64,000 nucleotides of DNA from Alcanivorax sp. DSM 26293 (lineage in GTDB: Bacteria; Pseudomonadota; Gammaproteobacteria; Pseudomonadales; Alcanivoracaceae). Shown here one piece after another: positions 7,619 to 16,801 of this stretch. The stretch spans positions 445,695-509,694 of the forward strand of contig NZ_FNUM01000001.1 of the NCBI RefSeq assembly GCF_900107995.1. The letters are read 5' to 3'. The notes below the pieces were generated by a model, which was not told the origin of the DNA, did not search any database, and saw only the letters and a list, made by a program, of their open reading frames with translations. The translations under genes and the position numbers were made by a program. Every line of letters starts with the position of its first letter. The first letter of the stretch is position 1.

Positions 7619-7694
7619 TGGTGGGTCGTGCTGGATTCGAACCAGCGACCAATTGGTTAAAAGCCAACTGCTCTACCAACTGAGCTAACGACCC
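7619..7694 (-). tRNA. tRNA-Lys (anticodon UUU), CCA encoded
   Basis: The leftward sequence begins GGGTCGTTAGCTCAG and ends ACGACCCACCA, giving a 7-bp acceptor stem, the D-loop TTGGTAGAGC, an anticodon arm TTGGC-TTTTAA-CCAA with anticodon TTT, and a T-loop GGTTCGAATCC. The 76-base length includes the encoded CCA. It is the likely integration site of the element to its left, with its 3' end facing the integrase. Confidence 0.97.
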
Positions 7695-7766
7695 GCTCCC
7701 GAAGGAGGCGCAAATAATACGGATTTATTTCCGGGTGACAAGGGGGAAACCGATTTTTTTTCCCCT

Positions 7767-8435
7767 TTACTGATAGTTTGTTGGATCTTTGACCAATGCC
7801 TCTTCAAAGCCCTGCTTGCGCAGGCGACAACTGTCGCATTTGCCACAGGCATTGCCATTCTCGTCAGCCTGATAACAGGACACGGTCAACCCATAATCCA
7901 GCCCCAGAGCCGTGCCTTGCTGGATGATCTGCGCCTTGCTCAAGTGCATCAATGGCGTTTCCACAGTGATCGGGCTGCCTTCCACTCCCGCCTTGGTGGC
8001 CAGATTGGCCATGGTCTGGAACGCCTCAATAAAGGCCGGTCGACAATCCGGATAGCCGGAATAGTCCACCGCGTTGACACCGATATAGATGGCCTGGGCC
8101 TCCACCACCTCCGCCAGACCCAGGGCCAGAGACAGAAAGACGGTATTACGGGCAGGCACATAGGTGACAGGAATACCCTCACCGCCCTCCTCCGGCACCG
8201 CAATGGAATGGTCGGTGAGCGCAGAGCCGCCAATATTGCCCATGCCCAGTTCAATCACCCGATGGCTGAGCGCGCCAAGGGCTGCGGACACCCGCTCCGC
8301 CGCATCCAGCTCGGAACGGGTGCGCTGACCATAGTCGAAAGCAATGGTATGGCACTGGTAGCCCTGATCCCGGGCAATGGCCAAACAGGTGGCCGAATCC
8401 AGACCACCGGACAGCAATACCACGGCTTTTTTCAT
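7767..8435 (-). CDS. queC: 7-cyano-7-deazaguanine synthase QueC
   Basis: QueC converts 7-carboxy-7-deazaguanine to preQ0 using ATP and ammonia, in queuosine synthesis. The 222-residue protein opens with the PP-loop [13 protein letters not shown] (residues 5-17), has the [15 protein letters not shown] signature near 120, and ends with a zinc-binding CYQ-then-CGKCDSC cluster. It is 26 bases downstream of queE, the preceding pathway enzyme, and is the last gene of the leftward Tol-Pal/que block. It sits next to the tRNA gene and the prophage edge. Confidence 0.97.
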   Translation of the reverse strand: MKKAVVLLSGGLDSATCLAIARDQGYQCHTIAFDYGQRTRSELDAAERVSAALGALSHRVIELGMGNIGGSALTDHSIAVPEEGGEGIPVTYVPARNTVFLSLALGLAEVVEAQAIYIGVNAVDYSGYPDCRPAFIEAFQTMANLATKAGVEGSPITVETPLMHLSKAQIIQQGTALGLDYGLTVSCYQADENGNACGKCDSCRLRKQGFEEALVKDPTNYQ

Positions 8436-8461
8436 TGATGGCTCTCCTTCAAACCTGTCAG

Positions 8462-9103
8462 CTAGCGCCCGCGGGCGTCATTCCAGAGTAGTTTGTGCAA
8501 TTGCAGCTGAAACCGCACCGGCAGGCGGTCCGCCACAATCCAGTCAGCCAGCTCTCCCGGGGCCAACTGCCCCTGTACCGGAGAAAACAGCACGTCGCCG
8601 ACCCGCTGGTGTAGCTGATGCTGATCAAGCATGAATCGGGCCCAGTCATAGTCCTTGCGGTCCGCCAGCACGAACTTGACCTGGTGATGGGGGCGCAGCA
8701 GCGGAATGTTTTCCAGCCGGTTGTTGTGCTGCTCGCCGGAGCCCGGCGCTTTCAGGTCCATGACCACGGAGACGCGCGGGTCCACCTCCGCAATATCCAT
8801 GGCGCCACCGGTTTCCAGGCTGACTTCATACCCCTGATCGCACAGGGCGGTCAGCAGCCCCAGACAGTTGGGCTGGGCCAGGGGCTCGCCGCCGGTGACC
8901 GTCACGTAGTGGGCCTGGTAACCGGCCACCTGATCCAGGATCGCCTCGAGAGGCCATTTCTCGCCACCGGAAAAAGCGTACTCGGTGTCGCACCAGACAC
9001 AACGCTGCGGGCAGCCGGTCAGACGAACGAACACCGTGGGCCGGCCCACCGTTCGCGCCTCGCCCTGAAGGGAATAGAAAATTTCGGTCAGACGGAGGTC
9101 CAC
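8462..9103 (-). CDS. queE: 7-carboxy-7-deazaguanine synthase QueE
   Basis: QueE is a radical-SAM enzyme that rearranges 6-carboxytetrahydropterin to 7-carboxy-7-deazaguanine. The start is placed at a GTG (9101-9103) because AGGAG lies five bases upstream and the protein then begins at [14 protein letters not shown], as in the family; an ATG at 9178 would add 25 unusual residues. The cluster motif [14 protein letters not shown] supplies the CxxxCxxC cysteines, and [10 protein letters not shown] is the SAM-binding stretch. The product is 213 residues and pairs with queC. Confidence 0.95.
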   Translation of the reverse strand: MDLRLTEIFYSLQGEARTVGRPTVFVRLTGCPQRCVWCDTEYAFSGGEKWPLEAILDQVAGYQAHYVTVTGGEPLAQPNCLGLLTALCDQGYEVSLETGGAMDIAEVDPRVSVVMDLKAPGSGEQHNNRLENIPLLRPHHQVKFVLADRKDYDWARFMLDQHQLHQRVGDVLFSPVQGQLAPGELADWIVADRLPVRFQLQLHKLLWNDARGR

Positions 9104-9192
9104 AACATCTCCTGAGCACCCGGGAGGGGGAAATGCGGCGGATTCTATCACCTTTGCCGGCGTCTGTGCCGCCGGCAAGGCAACGATAGGGA

Positions 9193-9954
9193 TTACTTAT
9201 CGAGTTGTTCCAACAGCGTCTTCGCCTGGTTGGCTTCCGAGCTGTCCGGATACTGCTTGACCAGCTTGTGCAGGTTCACCTTGGCCTGGGAGACCTGCTC
9301 GTCACGGGCCTGCATCACTGCCAGGGTATAAAGGCTGGTGGGCGCTTTACTGTGTTCCGGGTAGTCGTCTACCACTGCCTGGAACTGGGCCTGGGCCTTC
9401 TCCGGCTTCGGGGTCTTCAGGTTACTGTAGACCTTGCCCAGCCAGAAGTGGGCGTGGGCACGGAATTGCCCGTTGGGAAAATCATTGAGGTAACCCTCGA
9501 AGGCTTCTGCCGCCGCATCAAAGTCACGCTTGATCAGCTTGTCCTTGGCGGCACTGTAGGCATCACGGTCGGCTTCGGGGTCATTGGGCGCCGCACTGTC
9601 GGCGCTCTCTTCTGGCTGCTCGGTCTTGCTCTGCTCAGCCAACGTATTGATTCGGGTATCCAGGTCCAGGTAGCGCTCACGTTCAGCGTCCTTCATGACC
9701 TGTAGTTCATGCCGCAACTCTTCGATCTGACCCTGGAGTTGCTGTATCTGCTCTTCGAACTGCTGCTGTTGCTGCATGAGAAGCAGCAACCCATCCTGAC
9801 TTGCACTACTACCGGCACTGCTGCCACCGGAGCGGGCCTGCGCCAGGCTTCTCTCTTCAACGGCCAGCGGCCCGGTGTTCTGTGCTTGCGCACAGAACAC
9901 CAGGGAGCCGAGCACGACGCCTGCGAGCAGGCGCGTTCTCTTTACTGCTTTCAT
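9193..9954 (-). CDS. cpoB: Tol-Pal system protein CpoB (YbgF)
   Basis: CpoB is a periplasmic protein coordinating the Tol machine with peptidoglycan synthesis at division. The 253-residue product has a signal peptide (MKAVKRTRLLAGVVLGSLVFCAQA), a coiled-coil trimerisation segment rich in Gln, Glu and Leu (about 55-95), a linker, and a C-terminal TPR domain beginning near DAYSAAKDKLIKRDFDAA. It begins three bases after the pal stop, in the conserved tolQRAB-pal-cpoB order. Confidence 0.95.
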   Translation of the reverse strand: MKAVKRTRLLAGVVLGSLVFCAQAQNTGPLAVEERSLAQARSGGSSAGSSASQDGLLLLMQQQQQFEEQIQQLQGQIEELRHELQVMKDAERERYLDLDTRINTLAEQSKTEQPEESADSAAPNDPEADRDAYSAAKDKLIKRDFDAAAEAFEGYLNDFPNGQFRAHAHFWLGKVYSNLKTPKPEKAQAQFQAVVDDYPEHSKAPTSLYTLAVMQARDEQVSQAKVNLHKLVKQYPDSSEANQAKTLLEQLDK

Positions 9955-9957
9955 GCC

Positions 9958-10530
9958 TTACGGACGGCCGGCAGTGTAGTTGATTTCTACACGACGGTTC
10001 TTGGCCCAGTCCATTTCGCTGTGACCAAATGCCGCCGGCTTTTCTTCACCGTAGGAAACGATTTCCAGCTGGGAAGAAGACACGCCCTGAACCCGCAGGA
10101 ACTTCTCTACGGCCTTGGAACGACGCTCGGACAGAGCCACGTTGTACTCGCGGGTGCCGCGCTCGTCAGCATGACCTTCCAGGCGCACTTTGGCGTTGGA
10201 GTTGTTCTTCAGATAGGTAGCATGGGCACGCAGAGTTTCGAAAGCTGCCGCCGGAACGGTGTTGCTGTCGAAAGCAAAGTAGATCACCCGGCTGTCAGTG
10301 GTGCCATCGTAGTTGGACGGATGGTTGTAGAAGTTGTCAGCTGTCAGCGGAATGCTGCTGGTGTCCGGCTTGGACGGAGTAGACGGCTCAACCGGAGTTA
10401 CCGGAGAGGTATCAGTCTGCTGGGACATATCGTCGGTTGCAGAGCTGTCATCTTCAGTCGGGGTGCTGGAACAGGCTGCCAGGGCAGCTGCCAACATCAG
10501 GGCGAACAGCGGGTTAAGAAATGAACGCAT
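9958..10530 (-). CDS. pal: Peptidoglycan-associated lipoprotein Pal
   Basis: Pal anchors the outer membrane to peptidoglycan and is recruited to division sites by Tol. The 190-residue protein has a signal peptide with lipobox LAAC (mature Cys20), a Ser/Thr/Asp-rich tether to about residue 75, and an OmpA-like domain (VIYFAFDSNTVP through RRVEINYTAGRP) with the peptidoglycan-binding HADERGTREYN motif. It lies 45 bases after tolB in the operon. Confidence 0.97.
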   Translation of the reverse strand: MRSFLNPLFALMLAAALAACSSTPTEDDSSATDDMSQQTDTSPVTPVEPSTPSKPDTSSIPLTADNFYNHPSNYDGTTDSRVIYFAFDSNTVPAAAFETLRAHATYLKNNSNAKVRLEGHADERGTREYNVALSERRSKAVEKFLRVQGVSSSQLEIVSYGEEKPAAFGHSEMDWAKNRRVEINYTAGRP

Positions 10531-10575
10531 GCGAAAAGCTCCTATAATTTCCTAGTATTGGACTCCGAGAATCAC

Positions 10576-11880
10576 TCAGAGGAACGGCGACCAGGCCGGT
10601 TCTCTGACTTCACCTTCCTTCGACGGCAGCGTCACTTTCACTCTGCCATCGATGGATACGGCTTCCAGAACCCCCGTCCCCCGATCTTGCGTCCCGTAAA
10701 TTACCATACTTCCATTGGGCGCAACACTGGGCGATTCATCCATGTCTGTGCGGGTCACAATATTGAATGTGCCCCGCTGGAGGTCCTGCACCCCGACGTT
10801 AAAATTTCCATTACGCCGGTGTACATAAACAAGATAACGACCGTCAGGCGTGACATCCGGGCGGGCATTATACGCACCCTCGAATGACACTCGCCGGACC
10901 GACTTATCATTTATGTTCAGTTTGTAAATCTGGGGCCCGCCAGATCGGCTGGAGGTGAACACCAGGTGCTCACCATCCGGCAGCCAGCGAGGCTCCGTAT
11001 CAATCCCGTAATGCTGGGTCAGCCGTGTTAGCTGCTTACTGGCGATATCCAGCATGTAAATCTCCGGGTTACCGTCCCGCGACAGGGTCAGCGCCAGCTT
11101 CTGACCATCCGGTGACCAGTCCGGGGCGCCATTGATACCCCTGAAGCTGGACACCTTTTCCCGGTTGGTGGTTGCCAGGTCATGGGTATAAATGGCCGGC
11201 ATCCCGTCATCCTCGAAAGAGACATAAGCAACTTTCCTGCCATTTGGTGACCAGGTCGGGCTCATGATCGGCTCTTGGCTACGCAGGATAGTGGTAACAC
11301 GGTGCCCGTCGGCGTCGGCATATTGCAGCTGGAAAGGGTTTTTGTCACTACGATTATGCGTCACATAGAGAATTTTGGTGGAAAACGCCCCCGGGATACC
11401 GGTGAGTTGCTCATAGATCCGGTCACTGATGGCATGGGCCACATCCCGCAGCTGTGAGACCGGCGGGCGATAGGTCTCCGACATGAGCTTCACCTGACGA
11501 TTCACATCGAAAAGGGCGTAGCTCACTTCATACCCACCGCTCTCCTGGGCCTTCATGCTGCCAGTGATGATGTACTCCACCCCCAGCACGCGGAAATCCC
11601 GGTAGATGACCTCACTTTCGTTGCGCGGGCGGCTGAGCATATCCTCCGCCGGCAATGGCTTGAACTGGCCACTGCGGTGCAAATCCGCCTGCACAATCTG
11701 TGACACATCTTCGGGCGCGTTCTGCGCACCCTCAAAAGGCACGATGGCGATGGGCACCGCATCCACCCGGCCCTCTGTGACCCGGATAAGCAATTCTGCC
11801 CGGGCCATCACGGCGCCGAACATCAGGATGGCCGCCAGGCCAATCCGCCAGATTTTCTGTGCCTTATATTCCAACTTCAT
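10576..11880 (-). CDS. tolB: Tol-Pal periplasmic beta-propeller TolB
   Basis: TolB is the periplasmic hub that binds Pal and TolA. The 434-residue product has a signal peptide (to about MARA, residue 28), an N-terminal domain with VPFEG and DLHRSGQF, and a six-bladed propeller with repeated WSPNG/WSPDG/WLPDG motifs. The start ATG overlaps the tolA stop (ATGA), so translation is coupled. Confidence 0.97.
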   Translation of the reverse strand: MKLEYKAQKIWRIGLAAILMFGAVMARAELLIRVTEGRVDAVPIAIVPFEGAQNAPEDVSQIVQADLHRSGQFKPLPAEDMLSRPRNESEVIYRDFRVLGVEYIITGSMKAQESGGYEVSYALFDVNRQVKLMSETYRPPVSQLRDVAHAISDRIYEQLTGIPGAFSTKILYVTHNRSDKNPFQLQYADADGHRVTTILRSQEPIMSPTWSPNGRKVAYVSFEDDGMPAIYTHDLATTNREKVSSFRGINGAPDWSPDGQKLALTLSRDGNPEIYMLDIASKQLTRLTQHYGIDTEPRWLPDGEHLVFTSSRSGGPQIYKLNINDKSVRRVSFEGAYNARPDVTPDGRYLVYVHRRNGNFNVGVQDLQRGTFNIVTRTDMDESPSVAPNGSMVIYGTQDRGTGVLEAVSIDGRVKVTLPSKEGEVREPAWSPFL

Positions 11881-12659
11881 TGTGCAACTCCAGGATCAAA
11901 TTCGATCACCAGTGAGCGAAACTGTTTATCAAACAGCGGGCCATCTGGAACCGGCAGGGGGCTGGCCAGCTTCACCGCATTCATGACCGACTCATCAAAA
12001 TCGGGATAACCACTGCTTTTCACCACAGACACGTTGATCACCTCACCGCCGGGAATCATCTGAATCCGCACCTGTGTCTTGATGTCATCCCGGTTGCGAT
12101 AGTTGCCGGGAATCCGCCAGCGCTGCCCTACCTGTGCGGAAATGGCATCGGTAAAGCTGGCCACTTCCACATCCGACTGATCCGCATTGCTGGCCGCATC
12201 TTGTGTTTCCTGCTGGGCTGGCTCCGCAGGCTTTGCCATTTCCAGCTCTTCCTCGGCCAGCATTTCTTCCAGGCTCGGCTCCTCAATCTCGGGGATGACC
12301 GGTTTGGGATCCGGCTTGGGCTCCGGTTTCGGCTTCGGCGCCGGCTTTTTGGCAGGCTCCGGTTTCGGCTTGGGCTTGGGTTTAGGCTCAGGCTTGGGTT
12401 CGGGCTTGGGCTCCGGTTTGGGTTTCGGCTTTGGCTTGGGTTTCGGTTCCGGTTTCGGCGTTGGCTTTTGCTCCGGCTTCGGCTTGCTCACCGGCGCCTT
12501 TTTCTGTTTGGACGTTTCCACCATGGTGGCTTTCACATGGGGAGGGATCACCGGCGCCTTGTGCAATGCCGGGTCGGTGCTCCAGCTGAACACCAGCAGC
12601 CCAAACACCAGCAGGTGAATGAACAGGGTAAACAGCAGCGCGGCGCCACGATCACTCAT
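11877..12659 (-). CDS. tolA: Cell envelope protein TolA
   Basis: TolA spans from the inner membrane to the periplasm and transmits proton-motive force. The 260-residue protein has one N-terminal membrane helix (residues 7-25), then a very long Pro-Lys-Glu low-complexity stretch (about 55-125, repeating Lys-Pro and Glu-Pro pairs), and a C-terminal TonB-like domain (VGQRWRIPGNYRNRDDIKTQ to the end). In E. coli the middle part is an Ala-Lys helix; here it is a stiff Pro-Lys rod as in TonB. It overlaps tolR and tolB. Confidence 0.95.
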   Translation of the reverse strand: MSDRGAALLFTLFIHLLVFGLLVFSWSTDPALHKAPVIPPHVKATMVETSKQKKAPVSKPKPEQKPTPKPEPKPKPKPKPKPEPKPEPKPEPKPKPKPKPEPAKKPAPKPKPEPKPDPKPVIPEIEEPSLEEMLAEEELEMAKPAEPAQQETQDAASNADQSDVEVASFTDAISAQVGQRWRIPGNYRNRDDIKTQVRIQMIPGGEVINVSVVKSSGYPDFDESVMNAVKLASPLPVPDGPLFDKQFRSLVIEFDPGVAQ

Positions 12660-13089
12660 TGCTGCCCTGCGGTTCCGTTACCAGACCCAGCTGGGTAATG
12701 CCGGCTTCCTGCAAGGCACCCATCAACTGGACTACCTTGGCATAGGCCACCTGGCCATCGCCTTCGACCAAAAACAGGGTGGCAGGTTTCTGCTTGTGAA
12801 TCCGCAAGGCATGCCCCTGCACCGTTTCCAGGCTGGCAGACTTGCGGCTGTCACTGCCCACATCAATGTAGTAACTGCCATCAGCGGTCACCGAAATGAT
12901 CACCGGCTCATCCTTGGTGGTATCAATGGGCTCGCTGTTGCTGTCGGGCAGGTCCACATTGATGCCCTGGGTCATCATCGGCGCCGTGGCCATGAAAATC
13001 ACCAGCAGCACCAGCATCACATCGATGTAGGGCACCACGTTCATCTCGGCAACGAGCTTGCGCGGCACCCTGATCTTCACGCCGCTCAT
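12652..13089 (-). CDS. tolR: Biopolymer transport protein TolR
   Basis: TolR, with TolQ, forms the proton channel energising TolA. The 145-residue product has the family layout: a short cytoplasmic N-terminus (to NVVPYID), one membrane helix (VMLVLLVIFMATAPM) with the conserved Asp at its start, and a periplasmic ExbD/TolR domain. The conserved VPYIDVMLVLLVIF motif is intact. It overlaps tolA by 8 bases and begins three bases after tolQ. Confidence 0.96.
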   Translation of the reverse strand: MSGVKIRVPRKLVAEMNVVPYIDVMLVLLVIFMATAPMMTQGINVDLPDSNSEPIDTTKDEPVIISVTADGSYYIDVGSDSRKSASLETVQGHALRIHKQKPATLFLVEGDGQVAYAKVVQLMGALQEAGITQLGLVTEPQGSNE

Positions 13090-13092
13090 GGC

Positions 13093-13779
13093 TTACCCCT
13101 CGCGTCCGTGAACCTGACGGTGCAGTACCGAGGAGAACTCCTCGGCAAACATTTCGTTTTCGGTGAGCAGAGCATCACTTTGCGCAGAGAAACGGTTGTA
13201 GGCCATCACTGCCGGGATGGCGGCAAACAGACCAATGGCCGTAGCAATCAAGGCCTCGGCGATGCCGGGTGCCACCACACTCAACGTGGCCTGCTTCACG
13301 TTGGCCAGGGCCATGAATGAGTTCATTATGCCCCACACCGTACCGAACAGCCCCACATAGGGACTGGTGGACCCCACTGTCGCCAGAAAAGGAAGGTGCT
13401 TGGTCAAGCGGGTCTGTTCACGCTGCAGGGCTACACGCATGGCACGCTGGCTGCCATCCATCACCGCTTCAGCGCCACGGGTGCTTTTCGACAGGCGCAC
13501 GAATTCCTGGAAACCGGCGCGGAAAATGGCTTCCGTGCCTGCGTCCACGTCCGGATCCTTGCGACTCTGGTTGTAAAGCGACGCCAGGTCATCACTGGAC
13601 CAGAACTTCTCTTCAAACGCTCGCCCCGCCTTGTGGGCCCGGCCCATTACCCGATACCGACTGACGATCATGTACCAGGACGTCAACGACGCCAGCACCA
13701 ACAGCACCATGACCAGTTGCACCACAATGGTGGCATGACTGATCAGACTGATGACGGACATACTGGATGCCTCAACCAT
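13093..13779 (-). CDS. tolQ: Tol-Pal proton channel subunit TolQ
   Basis: The 228-residue MotA/TolQ/ExbB-family protein has three membrane helices: residues about 17-37, and the pair around TVGSTSPYVGLFGTVWGIM and IAEALIATAIGLFAAIPAV. The ATG at 13779 has a GGAG site nine bases upstream; an in-frame ATG at 13761 is also possible. It overlaps the ybgC stop by eight bases. With TolR it uses the proton gradient to drive TolA during outer-membrane constriction. Confidence 0.96.
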   Translation of the reverse strand: MVEASSMSVISLISHATIVVQLVMVLLVLASLTSWYMIVSRYRVMGRAHKAGRAFEEKFWSSDDLASLYNQSRKDPDVDAGTEAIFRAGFQEFVRLSKSTRGAEAVMDGSQRAMRVALQREQTRLTKHLPFLATVGSTSPYVGLFGTVWGIMNSFMALANVKQATLSVVAPGIAEALIATAIGLFAAIPAVMAYNRFSAQSDALLTENEMFAEEFSSVLHRQVHGREG

Positions 13780-14215
13780 TAAGCCCTTCTCCTTCGCTGG
13801 CTGCTTTGAATTTGTTGTACAGGTCCACCGGGATCCCGGCGGGCCTCAATGTATCTGCATTCACGCAGGCAACCTTGATCTCGGCCTGGCAAAGCAGTGT
13901 GTCAGCCCGGCGAACCTGCTGCTCGAAAAACAGCGTCGCCTTGCCCAGTTGCTTCAAGCGGGCGGTCACTACCAGTGCATCATCAATGCGAGCCGGCTGA
14001 CGGTACTGCACATTGGCCGAATGCACGACAAACTGGAAGTTCTCATCGGCCAGCACATAATGCTGATAACCCAGGGTGCGCATGAATTCCGTGCGCGCCC
14101 GTTCCATGAATTTCAGGTAATTCACGTAATAGACGATGCCACCGGCATCGGTGTCCTCGATGTAGACGCGCACCGGCAGGGTAAATTCCCCGTTTTGCGG
14201 CTTTTTTTCAATCAT
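13772..14215 (-). CDS. ybgC: Tol-Pal-associated acyl-CoA thioesterase YbgC
   Basis: A 147-residue hot-dog-fold thioesterase, usually first in tol operons. The start at 14215 is preferred because the protein then begins [30 protein letters not shown], with the catalytic Asp in [19 protein letters not shown]. An upstream in-frame ATG (14269) lies inside ruvB and would add 18 unlike residues. It overlaps the ruvB end by 8 bases and the tolQ start, joining the ruv and tol genes into one transcript. Confidence 0.94.
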   Translation of the reverse strand: MIEKKPQNGEFTLPVRVYIEDTDAGGIVYYVNYLKFMERARTEFMRTLGYQHYVLADENFQFVVHSANVQYRQPARIDDALVVTARLKQLGKATLFFEQQVRRADTLLCQAEIKVACVNADTLRPAGIPVDLYNKFKAASEGEGLNG

Positions 14216-15236
14216 TAAACAAATCACCGTCCTTGCGCGGCCGCTGCAACCCGAAATGCCGCCAGGCATGGTTGGTGGTAGCCCGGCCGCGCGGGGTACG
14301 CTGGATGAAGCCCTGCTGAATCAGATAGGGCTCCACCACTTCTTCCAGGGTGCCGGCATCTTCATTGAGCGCCGCCGCCAGGGACTCCAGGCCCACCGGA
14401 CCACCATCAAATTTATGCATGATCATGTCGAGCAAACGCCGGTCAGTGCCGTCCAGGCCGCAGCTATCCACTTCCAGCATGTCCAGCGCACGCTGGGCCA
14501 TGGCTTCGGTAATTCGCCCTTCGCCCTTCACTTCCGCGTAATCGCGCACCCGGCGCAACAGCCGGTTGGCAATGCGCGGCGTACCACGGGCACGACGTGC
14601 CACTTCCAGCGCGCCGGCATCATCAATGGGAATGGCAAGAATGTCGCAGGCACGAATCACAATCCCGGAGAGATCTTCCACGGAGTAGAACTCCAGCCGC
14701 TGAACAATCCCGAACCGATCACGCAGAGGGGCAGTCAGCAGGCCCGCCCGGGTGGTGGCACCCACCAGGGTAAACGGCGGCAGATCCAGTTTAATGGAGC
14801 GGGCCGCCGGCCCCTCACCGATCATGATATCCAGCTGGTAATCTTCCATGGCGGGATAGAGGATCTCTTCCACCACCGGTGACAGGCGGTGGATCTCATC
14901 CACGAACAGCACATCACCCTCTTCCAGGTTGGTGAGGATGGCCGCCAGGTCGCCGGCCTTTTCCAGTACCGGCCCGGAGGTAGACTTGAGTTCGCAGCCC
15001 ATTTCCCGGGCAATGATATGCGCCAGGGTGGTTTTACCCAGACCTGGCGGGCCAAAGATAAGGGTGTGATCCAGCGCTTCCTGGCGGCCGCGGGCAGCAT
15101 CAATGAAGATTTCCATGCGCTCGCGGACTTTCGGCTGGCCTTTGTAGTCAGCCAGACTGGCCGGGCGGATGGCCCGGTCCTGCTGTTCTTCACCGGTGCC
15201 AACAGCGGCAGCTGAAATCAGACGGTCGTTTTCCAT
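14208..15236 (-). CDS. ruvB: Holliday junction branch-migration ATPase RuvB
   Basis: RuvB is the hexameric motor of RuvAB branch migration. The 342-residue protein carries Walker [13 protein letters not shown] (about residue 61), Walker B LFVDEIHR, sensor GATTRAG, the arginine finger region [13 protein letters not shown], and the C-terminal winged helix ending in [16 protein letters not shown]. It is separated from ruvA by 244 bases, longer than usual, holding a REP-like palindrome. Confidence 0.98.
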   Translation of the reverse strand: MENDRLISAAAVGTGEEQQDRAIRPASLADYKGQPKVRERMEIFIDAARGRQEALDHTLIFGPPGLGKTTLAHIIAREMGCELKSTSGPVLEKAGDLAAILTNLEEGDVLFVDEIHRLSPVVEEILYPAMEDYQLDIMIGEGPAARSIKLDLPPFTLVGATTRAGLLTAPLRDRFGIVQRLEFYSVEDLSGIVIRACDILAIPIDDAGALEVARRARGTPRIANRLLRRVRDYAEVKGEGRITEAMAQRALDMLEVDSCGLDGTDRRLLDMIMHKFDGGPVGLESLAAALNEDAGTLEEVVEPYLIQQGFIQRTPRGRATTNHAWRHFGLQRPRKDGDLFND

Positions 15237-15450
15237 GCTTGCAGTAGGGAGACCCAGCGTTATGAGAGTGATGTTGAGCTAGCGTAGACGGATTGGTACC
15301 GGCAGTCATCTTTCCCTGTAGATTTCCTGGAAGAGCCTGCCGAAGGCGCCCTGTGATGGGTCGCAAAGTAAACCATGATGCCAAGGCTGCAATGCGAGCC
15401 ACGAAAAAACGTCAGGTTTTCAAACGCCCTTCAGTGGATTCGCCGCCAGG

Positions 15451-15475
15451 TTCGCCATGCGAGCATGGCTCCTAC
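15451..15475 (-). repeat. REP-like palindrome between ruvA and ruvB
   Basis: Read leftward this is GTAGGAGCCATGCTCGCATG followed by GCGAA, a 25-base imperfect palindrome that starts GTAGGAGC and ends GCGAA, as do copies near 37319, 37439 and 52009. It lies in a 244-base stretch (15237-15480) between ruvA and ruvB; apart from this I see no gene there, only a possible promoter for ruvB. Confidence 0.65.
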
Positions 15476-15480
15476 CAGGG

Positions 15481-16080
15481 TCAGCGCGCCAGACTTTTCA
15501 GTGCCAGGCGGATCAGTTGCTCACTGGTGGCGCCTTCCTCTGCCACCTTGCCAACGGCGGCGGCGGCATCCTTGTTACGGTAACCGAGCGCTTCCAGGGC
15601 AGCGATGGCATCGGAGCGGGCATCGTCCGGCTGGGCCAGAGGCGTCTGCCCCGGCAGGGACACTGGACCACCATCAATCTTGTCGAGCCGGTCACGCATT
15701 TCGATGACCAGTCGTTCGGCGGTTTTCTTGCCAATGCCCGGCACTTTCACCAGTGAGGTGGTGTCCTGATCGTGAATGCATTGCGCCAGCCGGTCTGCCT
15801 CGATGCCGGAGAGAATGGCCAGGGCCATTTTCGGGCCGACGCCGTTGACCTTGATCAGCGCCCGAAACAGCTCGCGCTCGTAGCGATCAGCAAAGCCATA
15901 CAGCAACTGGGCGTCCTCACGCACCACGAAATGGGTGTGCAGGGTGAGCGGCTCACCGGTCTCCGGCAAGCTGTAAAAAACGGTCATGGGGGCTTCCACT
16001 TCATAGCCCACCCCGTTCACATCCAGCAACAGCACCGGAGGGCGTTTCTCGAGCAGGGTTCCGCGCAGTTGTCCTATCAT
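15481..16080 (-). CDS. ruvA: Holliday junction DNA-binding protein RuvA
   Basis: RuvA binds the four-way junction and loads RuvB. The 199-residue protein begins MIGQLRGTLLEKRPPVLLLDVNGVGYEV (OB fold), has two helix-hairpin-helix motifs (LIKVNGVGPKMALAIL and LVKVPGIGKKTAERLV), and a C-terminal RuvB-binding helix bundle (ARSDAIAALEALGYR). It is 21 bases downstream of ruvC. Confidence 0.98.
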   Translation of the reverse strand: MIGQLRGTLLEKRPPVLLLDVNGVGYEVEAPMTVFYSLPETGEPLTLHTHFVVREDAQLLYGFADRYERELFRALIKVNGVGPKMALAILSGIEADRLAQCIHDQDTTSLVKVPGIGKKTAERLVIEMRDRLDKIDGGPVSLPGQTPLAQPDDARSDAIAALEALGYRNKDAAAAVGKVAEEGATSEQLIRLALKSLAR

Positions 16081-16101
16081 GGCTGTGTTTTACTGTCCTT
16101 T

Positions 16102-16620
16102 TTAGCGTATTCGTCCGTTTCTGACTGCGGTGGCTCCGCCCATCCGGGCCAGTGACACACGCATATGGGCATGACACAAGGCGATGGCCAACGCATCGGC
16201 GGCATCTTCCTGGGGGCGCTTTTCCAGGCCAAGCAGATACTTGACCATTTCCGCCACCTGCCCCTTTTCCGCGCCGCCGCGCCCTACCACTGCCTGCTTT
16301 ACCTGGCGGGCAGAGTATTCAAACACCGGCAGCGAAGCCTGCATCACCGCGGCAATGGCCGCTCCCCGGGCCTGCCCCAGTTTCAGGGCGGAATCCGCGT
16401 TGCGGGCCATAAACACCTTTTCGATACTCACTTCCGCTGGACCATAATCCATCACCACCTGGTGAATACCGGCGAAAATCTCACCCAGGCGCGGGGGAAT
16501 GTCCTTATGGGTCGTGGTAATGGTCCCGAAGGCCACTGCCCGACTGCGGTTGCCCACCTGCTCCACCAGACCGTAGCCGGTTCGCCGGGAGCCGGGGTCG
16601 ATCCCCAGTAGTAATGCCAT
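16102..16620 (-). CDS. ruvC: Holliday junction resolvase RuvC
   Basis: RuvC cuts Holliday junctions. The start at 16620 gives [17 protein letters not shown], the family N-terminus with catalytic Asp7; the frame is open further upstream but those residues are unlike RuvC. Other acidic residues are visible in [22 protein letters not shown] and in the C-terminal [17 protein letters not shown]. Length 172 residues is normal. Order ruvC-ruvA-ruvB is conserved. Confidence 0.96.
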   Translation of the reverse strand: MALLLGIDPGSRRTGYGLVEQVGNRSRAVAFGTITTTHKDIPPRLGEIFAGIHQVVMDYGPAEVSIEKVFMARNADSALKLGQARGAAIAAVMQASLPVFEYSARQVKQAVVGRGGAEKGQVAEMVKYLLGLEKRPQEDAADALAIALCHAHMRVSLARMGGATAVRNGRIR

Positions 16621-16740
16621 AAGCCGCTGACCCGAAAATAAAAACTGGTTCAGTTGTACCTTACAGCTGTCCATATGTCCAGTTGGGGCAACTTCCAGCC
16701 GGATTGTAGTCCGGCTCGAAAGACGCACACGCCAGATAAC

Positions 16741-16767
16741 AAAAAACCCCGACTCGCGGGGTTTTTT
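16741..16767. terminator. Symmetric terminator between yebC and ruvC
   Basis: AAAAAACCCCG pairs with CGGGGTTTTTT around a five-base loop (actcg), giving a stem with A and T runs on both sides that could work in either direction. It follows the yebC stop, so it probably ends the aspS-yebC transcript and separates it from ruvC. Confidence 0.85.
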
Positions 16768-16801
16768 GTTTTCTTCGTCGCTAGCAGCTCACCGCTGGAA
16801 G

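Noticed and set aside
12187-12618. Gly/Ser-rich repeat protein on the + strand
   Set aside because: It is the mirror of the Pro-Lys-Glu low-complexity section of tolA.
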